A stretch of 64,000 nt of DNA from Streptomyces griseorubiginosus. Lineage in GTDB: Bacteria > Actinomycetota > Actinomycetes > Streptomycetales > Streptomycetaceae. The position numbers were made by a program, and so were the translations under genes. The stretch is taken from NCBI RefSeq assembly GCF_001514195.1, contig NZ_KQ948734.1:464462-528461 (forward strand). Direction: 5' to 3'. Below are positions 8,218-15,326 of this stretch, in pieces. The notes beneath the pieces were generated by a model, which did no database searches, was not told the DNA's origin, and saw only the letters and a program-made list of their open reading frames with translations. Position 1 is the first letter of the stretch; each line of letters opens with the position of its first letter.

Positions 8218-8712
8218 CTAGCCAGTGGCACAGCTGTCGCCCGCACAGCCCGGCGGGGTGTGGAACCAGCCCCGGCGGGGGTCGTACGCCCAGCCGTCCG
8301 AGCGGCGGTACACCGTGCCGCCCCACTGGCCCTTCTGCCACTGCGCGCCCCGCCACTTGGCGGCGGCGAGCACCGCGCCCCTCGCCAGCCGCGCCCCGGA
8401 CGGGGTGCTGAGCCGGTGGGCGAGCGGCCGGTGCTCGCGCAGCGCCCACAGGGTCACGATCCACGCGGCCATGTCGCGGTAGACCTGCCCCGCGTCACCG
8501 ACGACGGTGATCTCCTCCAGGGTGGTGCCGTGGTCGAGCCCCGGGAACCGCCGCCGGGCCTCCTCGGACCCCGCCGGGACCAGCTCCAGCGGCACCAGTT
8601 GCGGCTGTCGTACGAGCCAGCCGCGCAGGAAGGCGCACAGCGAGCACTCGGCGTCGTACAGGACGGTGAGCCGGCGGACCGGGGTGCGGTCCGCCGTGGT
8701 GCCGCCGTTCAC
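8218..8712 (-). CDS. DCC-family thiol-disulfide oxidoreductase-like protein
   Basis: A 164-residue protein with LTVLYDAECSLCAFLRGWLVRQ near the N-terminus, the D-x-x-C-x-x-C signature (DCC/YuxK family) that places two cysteines in a thioredoxin-like redox position. The family is predicted, not proven, to act in disulfide exchange. The C-terminal third (WRGAQWQKGQWGGTVYRRSDGWAYDPRRGWFHTPPG) is tryptophan-rich, beyond the usual DCC length of about 120. The GTG start at 8712 overlaps the stop of the membrane-protein gene by four bases (GTGA), so the two are coupled; the TetR gene follows 11 bases after its stop. Confidence 0.85.
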   Translation of the reverse strand: MNGGTTADRTPVRRLTVLYDAECSLCAFLRGWLVRQPQLVPLELVPAGSEEARRRFPGLDHGTTLEEITVVGDAGQVYRDMAAWIVTLWALREHRPLAHRLSTPSGARLARGAVLAAAKWRGAQWQKGQWGGTVYRRSDGWAYDPRRGWFHTPPGCAGDSCATG

Positions 8713-9104
8713 GCCTGGACCCAGTCCTGGGGCGCGACCGGCGGCACCTGCTCCCGCTCCAGGGCACCCCGCCTGCGGATCCGGTTGAGGACGTACACGT
8801 TGGCCAGGTGCATCACGCCGAGCACCAGCAGCACGACGCCCAGCTTGGTCGACAGGGCCTCGAAGACGCCTCGGGTGTCCTCGATCGTCCCGTCGCCACT
8901 GAGGTACAGCGCGACGAACCCGAGGTTCACGAGGTAGAAGCCGACCACCAGGAGGTGGTTGACGGCGTCGGCGAGCTTCTCGTTGCCGCGCAGCACGTCG
9001 GCGAGGAAGACCCGTCCGTTGCGGCTGAGCGTGCGGGCCACCCAGACGGTCAGGGCGATGCTGACGACGAGGTAGATGACGTAGGCGACGACCGTGCGGT
9101 CCAT
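8709..9104 (-). CDS. Small integral membrane protein, first gene of the TetR/DCC operon
   Basis: A 131-residue protein with three hydrophobic helices: VVAYVIYLVVSIALTVWVA (about 5-23), LLVVGFYLVNLGFVALYL (about 51-68) and LGVVLLVLGVMHLANVYVL (about 88-106). The tail RIRRRGALEREQVPPVAPQDW is basic then proline-rich and should be cytoplasmic. I recognise no named family; similar proteins beside DCC genes are common in Streptomyces. Pairing of a membrane protein with a DCC protein resembles DoxX-DCC redox pairs, so a membrane-associated thiol function is a reasonable inference only. The promoter region upstream holds the two operator palindromes. Confidence 0.8.
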   Translation of the reverse strand: MDRTVVAYVIYLVVSIALTVWVARTLSRNGRVFLADVLRGNEKLADAVNHLLVVGFYLVNLGFVALYLSGDGTIEDTRGVFEALSTKLGVVLLVLGVMHLANVYVLNRIRRRGALEREQVPPVAPQDWVQA

Positions 9105-9118
9105 GCGCCTCCCCCTTC

Positions 9119-9132
9119 TTGAACATGTTCAA
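9119..9132. promoter_or_regulatory. TetR-type operator 1, TTGAACATGTTCAA
   Basis: A perfect 14-bp palindrome 15 bases upstream of the ATG of the minus-strand membrane-protein gene. An identical copy lies at 9164-9177, centres 45 bp apart. The TGAAC...GTTCA arms are typical of TetR-family sites, and a TetR gene is the third member of the operon they precede, so autorepression is the likely role. Confidence 0.8.
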
Positions 9133-9163
9133 AAAGCTGACAGGGATGACTCTAGACCTGCTT

Positions 9164-9177
9164 TTGAACATGTTCAA
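9164..9177. promoter_or_regulatory. TetR-type operator 2, TTGAACATGTTCAA
   Basis: Second exact copy of the palindrome, farther from the operon start and 34 bases from the stop of the glyoxalase-like gene. Two identical sites in one promoter suggest cooperative binding or coverage of both promoter and start region. Confidence 0.8.
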
Positions 9178-9210
9178 CTCAAGGGGAGGGGGCAGTGCCT
9201 GACCTGGGCC

Positions 9211-9621
9211 TCAGGCTCGCCGGGCGAGCGCCGGGCGCTTGGTGTAGTCGGTGAACCCGAGGACGTTCCCCCAGGGGTCGGCGATCTCGGCCGTCCAGCC
9301 GGTGGCCACGGAGAAGACCTCGTCGAGCACTCCGATGCCCGCCGCGCACAGTTCCCGGGCGGCGGCCCGGGCGTCCGGAACCTCCAGCCACACGCGCGTG
9401 GCGGGCCACGGGGGCGGTCGGTGCCCGAGCCCCTCCTCCTGGCGGAGCAGAATCCCGGGTGTCTCGGCGCCGACCTTCAGCAGCGCGATCCCGGCCTCGT
9501 CGAGCCGGAATCCGACCGTGAAGCCCGCGCGCTCGTAGAAGGAGACGGCCTCGCCGAGGTTCCCGACGGGCAGCAGCACGTTGTCGAAACCGAGCAGTTC
9601 GTACGACTCGTCATCTGACAT
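9211..9621 (-). CDS. VOC (glyoxalase/bleomycin-resistance) superfamily protein
   Basis: A 136-residue protein with the paired beta-alpha-beta-beta-beta modules of the vicinal-oxygen-chelate fold: LGFDNVLLPVGNLGEAVSFYERAGFTVGFRL in the first half and TRVWLEVPDARAAARELCAAGIGVLDE, then IADPWGNVLGFTDY in the second. Members are metal-dependent lyases, dioxygenases or drug-binding proteins; the aspartate/glutamate pattern here does not single one out. It ends shortly downstream of the operator region and is transcribed from its own ATG at 9621. No operon partner is evident. Confidence 0.85.
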   Translation of the reverse strand: MSDDESYELLGFDNVLLPVGNLGEAVSFYERAGFTVGFRLDEAGIALLKVGAETPGILLRQEEGLGHRPPPWPATRVWLEVPDARAAARELCAAGIGVLDEVFSVATGWTAEIADPWGNVLGFTDYTKRPALARRA

Positions 9622-9747
9622 GTCGTCAGATTAAGCCGGGAGTCCTCGAACGGGCTTCTGCGACGCGGTGTCCGTCGGGCATGATGACCGGGCGCATTGT
9701 CGTCTTTTCGCGGGTCGTCCCGCTTAGGTCCCCAGGAGCAGTCCCCC

Positions 9748-10308
9748 TTGAGCGAGCAGCAGGGTCACGAGCAGCAGGATCCCCAGCAGGGGCCGCGGAA
9801 GGAGTCCCCGCAGGGCTTCCAGCAACAGGGTCCGCCGCAGGGACCGCCGGGATACCAGCAGGGTCCGCCGCAGGGGCCGCCGGGATACCAGCAGGGTCCG
9901 CCGCAGGGGCCGCCGGGATACCAGCAGGGTCCGCCGCAGGGGCCGCCGGGATACCAGTCGCAGGATCACCAGCAGCAGGGATACCCGCCCCCCGGCTACG
10001 CGCCTCCCGGGTTCCCGCCGCCGGGTTACTACCCGCCCCCGGGGACCTACACGGGAGACCCCAACGCCCCCTACGGCTACGACCCGTACGGACGGCCGTA
10101 CTCCGACAAGTCGAAGGTCATCGCGGGCATCCTCCAGCTCACCCTCGGCGGCTTCGGCGTCGGCCGCTTCTACCTGGGCAACGTCGGCATGGGGCTCGCA
10201 CAGCTCTTCACCTGCGGCGGGCTCGGCGTCTGGTCGCTGATCGACGGCATCCTCCTGCTCACCGGGAACGACCACACCGATGAACACGGCCGGATCCTCC
10301 GCAGCTAG
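9748..10308 (+). CDS. TM2-domain membrane protein with proline/glutamine-rich repeat N-terminus
   Basis: About 186 residues. The first 110 are a low-complexity Q/P/G/Y region with four 11-residue repeats (GPPQGPPGYQQ) and a PPPGYxPPG tail. The last 70 form a TM2 domain: KSKVIAGILQLTLGGFGVGRFYLGN, then GMGLAQLFTCGGLGVWSLIDGILLLTG, two helices joined by the G-x-x-R-F-Y-x-G motif. TM2 proteins are widespread and mostly uncharacterised. The TTG at 9748 is chosen because AGGAG at 9734-9738 has correct spacing and the product then begins MSEQQ as in relatives; an earlier TTG at 9697 would add 17 residues. It overlaps the DUF2752 gene by 29 bases. Confidence 0.88.
   Translation: MSEQQGHEQQDPQQGPRKESPQGFQQQGPPQGPPGYQQGPPQGPPGYQQGPPQGPPGYQQGPPQGPPGYQSQDHQQQGYPPPGYAPPGFPPPGYYPPPGTYTGDPNAPYGYDPYGRPYSDKSKVIAGILQLTLGGFGVGRFYLGNVGMGLAQLFTCGGLGVWSLIDGILLLTGNDHTDEHGRILRS
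9829..9960 (+). repeat. Four 33-bp tandem repeats in the TM2 gene
   Basis: Units at 9829-9861, 9862-9894, 9895-9927 and 9928-9960 are almost identical at the DNA level and each encodes GPPQGPPGYQQ (last copy ends QS). Near-identity including third positions points to recent slippage or unequal exchange. Confidence 0.9.
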
Positions 10309-10741
10309 GACGCAGGGCGCCGGGACCGGGCCGGCGGCGCCCCCGCGGCCTGTACGGCGCTCACCGCTCCGCCACCCCGCCGCGGCACCCTCGGCGGTGC
10401 TCGCCGCGGGAGCCGTCGGCGCGGCCTACCTCTACCGCACCGACCCGCACGAGCCGGGCCACCTCCTGCCGCAGTGCCCGTTCCGCATGCTCACCGGTCT
10501 GCTCTGCCCGGCCTGCGGCGGCACCCGCATGGTGTACGACCTGATGCACGGCCACTTCACCGAGGCCTGGCTGGACAACCGGGCCCTGCTGCTGGCCTCG
10601 CCGTACGCGCTGTACCTGCTGGGCCGTTGGGCGTGGGAGGGCCTGCACGGCCGCCACTGGCGCCCCACGCTGAGCCCCCGGGCCCAGCTGGTCGTCCTCG
10701 CGGTGGCGGTGACGTGGACGGTGGCGCGCAACATCGTGTAG
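10280..10741 (+). CDS. DUF2752 membrane protein
   Basis: A 153-residue protein. Helix one is AAPSAVLAAGAVGAAYLYR (about 35-53); the family signature CPFRMLTGLLCPACGGTRM follows (about 66-84), with two C-x-x-C-G-like cysteines and GTRM; then helices LLLASPYALYLLGRWAW and AQLVVLAVAVTWTVAR. DUF2752 has no established function, but commonly neighbours TM2 genes, as here. The ATG at 10280 lies inside the TM2 coding region in another frame, so the two are coupled. Confidence 0.88.
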   Translation: MNTAGSSAARTQGAGTGPAAPPRPVRRSPLRHPAAAPSAVLAAGAVGAAYLYRTDPHEPGHLLPQCPFRMLTGLLCPACGGTRMVYDLMHGHFTEAWLDNRALLLASPYALYLLGRWAWEGLHGRHWRPTLSPRAQLVVLAVAVTWTVARNIV

Positions 10742-10760
10742 CGGGCGGGCCTGACCATTT

Positions 10761-10830
10761 GCCGGGTGCGGTTGTGGGGCGGGCGCGGCCGCGTGGGGGC
10801 TGGTCGCGCAGTTCCCCGCGCCCCTGGGGG
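10761..10830. repeat. Streptomyces interspersed repeat, copy 1
   Basis: The stretch runs GCCGGGTGCGG, then GTGGGGGCTGGTCGCGC, then CCCCGCGCCCCT. The same three blocks recur at 20275-20352. From memory this is a family of short GC-rich intergenic elements found many times in Streptomyces chromosomes. It fills most of the space between the DUF2752 gene and the next promoter. Confidence 0.65.
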
Positions 10831-10910
10831 GTGCAGTCCACGTGCGCCACGACGGGACCGTCGGCCTTTCGCGCCCGCTCCACGGGCCGCTCACCCTCCT
10901 CACAGCCCCG

Positions 10911-10933
10911 TTGTCAGTGGTGGCTCGTACTGT
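10911..10933 (+). promoter_or_regulatory. RecA-NDp/PafBC-type DNA-damage promoter, TTGTCAGTG-N8-TACTGT
   Basis: TTGTCAGTG at 10911-10919 is separated by eight bases from TACTGT at 10928-10933. This matches exactly the consensus tTGTCRGTG-N8-TAN3T described for LexA-independent DNA-damage promoters in mycobacteria (the RecA-NDp class, later tied to PafBC). The distance from TACTGT to the ATG at 10940 implies transcription starting at or within a base of the start codon, so the downstream gene is leaderless. Confidence 0.75.
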
Positions 10934-10939
10934 CTCGGC

Positions 10940-11332
10940 ATGGGAATCGTGATGTTCGTCGACGAGACGACAAGCGGGAGCCGTAGTGACGGCTGGGGGC
11001 TGGAGATCGCCGAGGAGCGGCTCGCCGTACGGGAGTTGATCCGGCGCCGGGTGTTCCAGGAGGTAGCCGAGTACAACGCCCGTACGCCCGCGGTCTTCCA
11101 GGGCCTGGTCCAGCCCGAGGACACCGAACGCGTGCTGAACGGCTACGCCCTGCGCACGCCCCGCCGCATAGATCCCGAGACCCAGACCGAGCTCGCCCTC
11201 AAGGCCTTCGCCGGCAACGGCTTCCTGGTGCTGGTCGGCGACCACCAGGTCACCGAGCTCGACGAGGAGATCGACCTCATGCTCGGCACCGAGGTCACCT
11301 TCCTCAAGCTCGTCCCGCTGGTGGGTGGCTGA
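10940..11332 (+). CDS. Conserved hypothetical protein, first gene of the DUF4132 pair
   Basis: A 130-residue acidic soluble protein (MGIVMFVDETTSGSRSDGWGLEIAEERLAVRELIRRRVF...). It has no signal, helix or catalytic motif I recognise. The middle has an ARTPAVFQGLVQPEDTERVLNGYAL stretch seen, as I recall, in proteins encoded just before DUF4132 genes. The ATG at 10940 sits about seven bases after the -10 of a RecA-NDp-type promoter and has no ribosome site, consistent with leaderless translation. The next gene begins two bases after its stop, so both are one operon that is probably induced by DNA damage (inference from the promoter). Confidence 0.75.
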   Translation: MGIVMFVDETTSGSRSDGWGLEIAEERLAVRELIRRRVFQEVAEYNARTPAVFQGLVQPEDTERVLNGYALRTPRRIDPETQTELALKAFAGNGFLVLVGDHQVTELDEEIDLMLGTEVTFLKLVPLVGG

Positions 11333-11334
11333 CC

Positions 11335-13815
11335 ATGGGCGAGATCCAGAGGTACAAGGAGCTGGTCGGCCGCCGGGTCGCCGAGGACGACCTTGAGGGG
11401 CTGGCCGTCGACCTGCTCAAGGCCGCCGTCGCCAACCAAGGCAACTGGGCCGGGCTGTGGGACGGCGTACTGGACCGTGTACGCCGGCTGCCCCCGGAGG
11501 GGCGGTCGCGGGTCGCCGACGGCCTCGTGGCGCAGTACCACTCGGAGCAGGCGGGCCCGAAAGCCCGGGAGAACGCGCTGATCCTGCTCGGCATCGTCTC
11601 CCGCGACCTGCCACCGCACGACCGCCTGCTCGCGGAGCGCCTGGCTCTGCTTGACCAGATCGCCCGCCAACACTCCTTCTGGTACAGCGCCCACTACGAG
11701 AACCTCGTCGAGGCCGAGCTCGCCGCGGGCCGACCGATCCCTCCCGCGGTCGTCGCCACCGTCCGCCGCTCGGTCACGCACGCCTACCAGAACGAGGACC
11801 TGCTCCGGACGGCCAAGAAGCTGACCGAACCACCCGTCAACGTCGGTGAGGCCTGGGCCGACCAGGCCCTGAGCGACGCGGCCGACGACTCCGACTGGCA
11901 GGCCCTGCTGGCCCATGCCGCCACCGCCACCGCCGCCAAACCCAACGCCAAGTGGGACCAACGGGCGACGACCCTGACTACGGCCCTGAGCACCTCTCTC
12001 GGTCCCGACCGCGTCCGCGAGACCGTGCTCACCTGGCTCGCCCTCGTCGGCCGCCCCCGCACCCTCGAACTGGAACGCGGCACGTACGAACCGGACGTCA
12101 ACAGCGCCTACGACCCCTACAACGCCAACGCCCTCCGGGGCCTGGCCTGGCTGCTCTCCCTGCTCCCGCCCCACCCCGACACCGCCCGCGCCCTCGGCGC
12201 CCTGGTCGAGACCTCCCTCAAGAAGGTCGCCGGCCTGGGCCCCCGCAACCCGAAGGTCGCCAACGCCGGTGTCAACGCGCTGGCCCGCATCGACAGCGAG
12301 GCCGCCCTCGCCGAACTCGCCCGCCTGGCCACCCGGGTGACGTACAAGAACACCCTGAAGCTGCTCGACGCGGCCCTGGAGACCCGCGCCGCGGCTCTCG
12401 GCCTCAGCCGCGAGGAGATCGAGGAACTCGCGGTACCCGCCTACGGCCTGACCGAGGTCGGACGCGCCGAGCACCGGTTCGGGGAGGTCACCGCGGTCCT
12501 CGAAGTCCAGGGCACGAAGGCCGTGTTGACCTGGCGCAACGCGAGCGGCAAGGCCGTGAAGAGCGTCCCCGCGGCCGTCCGGCGCGACCACGCCGAGGAC
12601 CTGAAGGAACTCAAGGCGGCCGCCAAGGACATCGACAAGATGCTCTCGGCCCAGAGCGAGCGCCTGGACCGCCAGTTCCTCGCGGACCGGACCTGGTCCT
12701 ACGCCACCTGGCGCGAGCGCTACCTCGACCACCCCCTGGTCGGCACCCTCGCCCGGCGCCTGCTGTGGACGGTCGACGGCACCACGGTCGGCCACGCCGA
12801 AGGCGCCCTGCGCACCCTCGCGGACACCCCGGTCACCGAGGGCACCGAAGTGCGCCTCTGGCACCCGGTGGACCACACCCCCGCCGAGATCGTCGCCTGG
12901 CGCGACTGGCTGGAGCGGCACGGCGTCACACAGCCCTTCAAGCAGGCCCACCGCGAGGTCTACCTGCTGACGGACGCCGAGCGCGCCACGGGCACCTACT
13001 CCAACCGTTTCGCGGCCCACGTCCTGCGCCAGCACCAGTTCCACTCCCTGGCGGCGGTGCGGGGCTGGCGCAACAAGCTCCGGCTGGCCGTCGACGACGA
13101 GGCGCCACCGCCCTCCCGCAACCTGCCCCGGTGGGGCCTGCGGGCCGAGTACTGGATCGAGGGGGACGGCGGCGCGGACTACTCGGACATCACCGACTCC
13201 GGCAGCTACCTGCGGCTGCGCACCGACCAGGTCCGCTTCTACCCGATCGACGCCCCGGAGAACTCAGCGCACTGCGGGGGCGGCGAGTACCGCATGTGGC
13301 TGCGGGACGGCGCCGAGCCGGTGGAGCCCCTGCCCCTGACCGACATTCCGCCCCTGGTCCTGTCCGAGGTCCTGCGCGACGTCGACCTGTTCGTCGGCGT
13401 GGCCAGCGTCGGCAACGACCCCACCTGGCAGGACGGCGGCCCCGGCGGCCGCTTCCAGGAGTACTGGACGTCGTACGGATTCGGAGAGCTCAACCAGAGC
13501 GCCGAGACCCGTCGGCTTCTCCTGGACCGCCTGATCCCGAGGCTCGCGATAGCCGACCGCTGCACCCTGGAGGGCCGCTTCCTCCACGTCAAGGGCGACC
13601 GCCACACGTACAAGATCCACCTGGGCTCGGGCAACATCCTCCGCACCCCGAACGACCAGTACCTCTGCATCGTCCCGAAGTCCGCCCCGGCCTCCCCGCA
13701 GACCGGTTACCTGCCCTACGAGGGCGACCGCATGCTCGCGGTCATCCTCAGCAAGGCGATGATGCTGGCGGCCGACACCAAGATCACCGACCCGACGATC
13801 CTGAGCCAGCTGTGA
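11335..13815 (+). CDS. DUF4132-domain protein with alpha-helical repeat N-terminus
   Basis: An 826-residue soluble protein. Residues to about 390 are helical, HEAT-like (for example NALRGLAWLLSLLPPHPDTARALGALVETSL and NAGVNALARIDSEAALAELARLATRV). From about 425 the DUF4132 region begins: ASGKAVKSVPAAVRRDHAEDLKELKAAAKDIDKMLSAQSERLDRQFL, then TWSYATWRERYLDHPLVGTLARRLLWTV, as in E. coli YehI/MolR-type proteins. The C-terminal part (YLRLRTDQVRFY to DPTILSQL) is the conserved extension usual in the longer members. No biochemical function is established. It is co-transcribed with the preceding gene behind a putative DNA-damage promoter, which is the best available clue to its role. Confidence 0.85.
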   Translation: MGEIQRYKELVGRRVAEDDLEGLAVDLLKAAVANQGNWAGLWDGVLDRVRRLPPEGRSRVADGLVAQYHSEQAGPKARENALILLGIVSRDLPPHDRLLAERLALLDQIARQHSFWYSAHYENLVEAELAAGRPIPPAVVATVRRSVTHAYQNEDLLRTAKKLTEPPVNVGEAWADQALSDAADDSDWQALLAHAATATAAKPNAKWDQRATTLTTALSTSLGPDRVRETVLTWLALVGRPRTLELERGTYEPDVNSAYDPYNANALRGLAWLLSLLPPHPDTARALGALVETSLKKVAGLGPRNPKVANAGVNALARIDSEAALAELARLATRVTYKNTLKLLDAALETRAAALGLSREEIEELAVPAYGLTEVGRAEHRFGEVTAVLEVQGTKAVLTWRNASGKAVKSVPAAVRRDHAEDLKELKAAAKDIDKMLSAQSERLDRQFLADRTWSYATWRERYLDHPLVGTLARRLLWTVDGTTVGHAEGALRTLADTPVTEGTEVRLWHPVDHTPAEIVAWRDWLERHGVTQPFKQAHREVYLLTDAERATGTYSNRFAAHVLRQHQFHSLAAVRGWRNKLRLAVDDEAPPPSRNLPRWGLRAEYWIEGDGGADYSDITDSGSYLRLRTDQVRFYPIDAPENSAHCGGGEYRMWLRDGAEPVEPLPLTDIPPLVLSEVLRDVDLFVGVASVGNDPTWQDGGPGGRFQEYWTSYGFGELNQSAETRRLLLDRLIPRLAIADRCTLEGRFLHVKGDRHTYKIHLGSGNILRTPNDQYLCIVPKSAPASPQTGYLPYEGDRMLAVILSKAMMLAADTKITDPTILSQL

Positions 13816-13840
13816 CCCCCGTACGCGGCGCCGGGGCGGC

Positions 13841-13956
13841 GGGAAGCGGGAGGGGGGCTGCCGTCACCGGGTGAAGGGGGCCGCCGTCACCGGGTGCATC
13901 GGGAAGCGGGTCGCCGTCACCGGGGCCATCGGGAAGCGGGTCGCCGTCACAGGTTT
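13841..13956. repeat. Degenerate ~30-bp tandem repeats at the 3' end of the M48 gene
   Basis: The blocks GGGAAGCGGG (13841, 13901, 13931) and GCCGTCAC (13860, 13883, 13913, 13943) recur with a 30-base period in the last two copies. The last copy contains the stop codon of the minus-strand M48 gene, so the repeats extend from the coding end into the convergent intergenic space. Confidence 0.6.
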
Positions 13957-15230
13957 CCGTAACCGTCCCTGACGACTTCGCGGGCCAGCGTGCCGCGGAC
14001 CTCCGCCAGTTCCCCGGCGATGCGCTCCGTCCGGGAGTCGCCCGCAGTCACCGCGGCGGACGCCGGTGCGCCGCTCAGCAGGAGCCGCCGGCGCAGATGG
14101 GTCGGCGGGTGGGTGGCGTCGACGCTGTGCCCGCGCAGCGCCCCGACCCTGCGCTGCCGTTCGAACTCGGACTCCGGCACGGAGTCAAGGTGGGCGGCGA
14201 GCGCCTCCCACAGGCCGTCTCCGTCATGCCGTCCGCCGCGCCCCGAACCGCGCATCCGGCGGCTGTTGGTCTCGCGGTGCAGGGTGGTGACGATCGAGTC
14301 GGTGACCATGAGGCGGTCCATCAGGCCCACCGCGCCCTCGGTGGACCCGGCATGGGCCGCCGCCGCGTCGGCCAGGTACTCACCGCGCTGGGAGGCCCGC
14401 GCGGTCAGCAGGTCGAGCAGGGCCAGGACGCCGGTGATGAGCAGACGCAGCGGGACACAGGCCAGGTTGGTGATGGCCTGGATGACGTTCGGGTTGGGCG
14501 TCGGTTGGACGTAGTAGAGCCAGGTGCCCAGCGATCTGCACGCGGTGCCCACCACCATGCCGTGCCGGGTGTCGCCGTGGGTGAAGTGGCCGAGCTCGTG
14601 CCCGAGGAGTGCGATCCGCTGCTGCGGGCTCAGCACCTCCCACAGCGGCAGCCCCAGGGTCAGGAGCCGCCGCCGCAGACCGAGTTGGGTCACACTCGCG
14701 TTGGCGTCGACGTCCACCACGACGGTGTCCACGCTCCGGGTGCCCAGGGCGGCGGCGACCTCGTCGACCAGCGCGTAGAGCTCGGGCGCGTCCGCGCGCA
14801 GCAGGACGCGGTCGTCGTCGGACAGCCGGTTCAGCCGCGGCCGCAGCGACCAGGCCAGCGCCAGCAGGAACAGCCCGAACGCCATACCGAGCCCGCCCCA
14901 GCCGCGGATCACGCCCAGCAGCCCGATCGCGGCCAGGACGAGGGTCAGGCCGTGCACGGCGAGCGCGAGCGCGAAGGCGAGCAGACCAGGCACCGTACGC
15001 CCGGCCGACCCGCCCCCGCCCTCGCCGTTCAACTCGTCGAACAGGCGCACGCCGTACCGCTGGGCGATCCGGCGACGCACGCCGTCCAGCCCGCGCTTGC
15101 GCCCGTCGGGCCCCTGTGGATCCACGTTCCAGTCACAGGCCGCGCACCACGTGGTGAACCGTCTGTCGGAACGGATCTCCACCCCGCACTGCGGGCACGA
15201 CGACACGATCTCTTCTCCAGCGGTACGCAC
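13947..15230 (-). CDS. M48-family membrane zinc metalloprotease with N-terminal zinc ribbon
   Basis: A 427-residue protein. The N-terminus has two C-x-x-C pairs (SSCPQCGVEI and TWCAACDWN), a zinc ribbon. Helices LLAFALALAVHGLTLVLAAIGLL and WGGLGMAFGLFLLALAWSL follow. The catalytic motif LLGHELGHFTHGD is HExxH of the M48/HtpX type, with a downstream GEYLADAAAA that supplies the third zinc ligand region (E-x-x-x-D). HtpX-like enzymes degrade misfolded membrane proteins on the cytoplasmic side. A further pair of hydrophobic segments lies between (ACVPLLRLLITGVLALLDLL). Monocistronic; its 3' end carries short tandem repeats. Confidence 0.88.
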   Translation of the reverse strand: MRTAGEEIVSSCPQCGVEIRSDRRFTTWCAACDWNVDPQGPDGRKRGLDGVRRRIAQRYGVRLFDELNGEGGGGSAGRTVPGLLAFALALAVHGLTLVLAAIGLLGVIRGWGGLGMAFGLFLLALAWSLRPRLNRLSDDDRVLLRADAPELYALVDEVAAALGTRSVDTVVVDVDANASVTQLGLRRRLLTLGLPLWEVLSPQQRIALLGHELGHFTHGDTRHGMVVGTACRSLGTWLYYVQPTPNPNVIQAITNLACVPLRLLITGVLALLDLLTARASQRGEYLADAAAAHAGSTEGAVGLMDRLMVTDSIVTTLHRETNSRRMRGSGRGGRHDGDGLWEALAAHLDSVPESEFERQRRVGALRGHSVDATHPPTHLRRRLLLSGAPASAAVTAGDSRTERIAGELAEVRGTLAREVVRDGYGNL

Positions 15231-15326
15231 CGCTGCCTCCCCCGACCCCTGGCCCCTCCCCAGGGGCCGCTCAACTCATGACCGCCGCAGTGGATCACGC
15301 CCGGCGCGGGCACACAATCCCGTTTT

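Noticed and set aside
6342..8246. 634-codon minus-strand frame across the MMPL and TetR genes
   Set aside because: It runs antisense to MMPL and out of frame through TetR; it has no start signal and no recognisable domain.
9829..9960. CRISPR-like array in the TM2 gene
   Set aside because: The copies abut without spacers and encode an in-frame peptide repeat.
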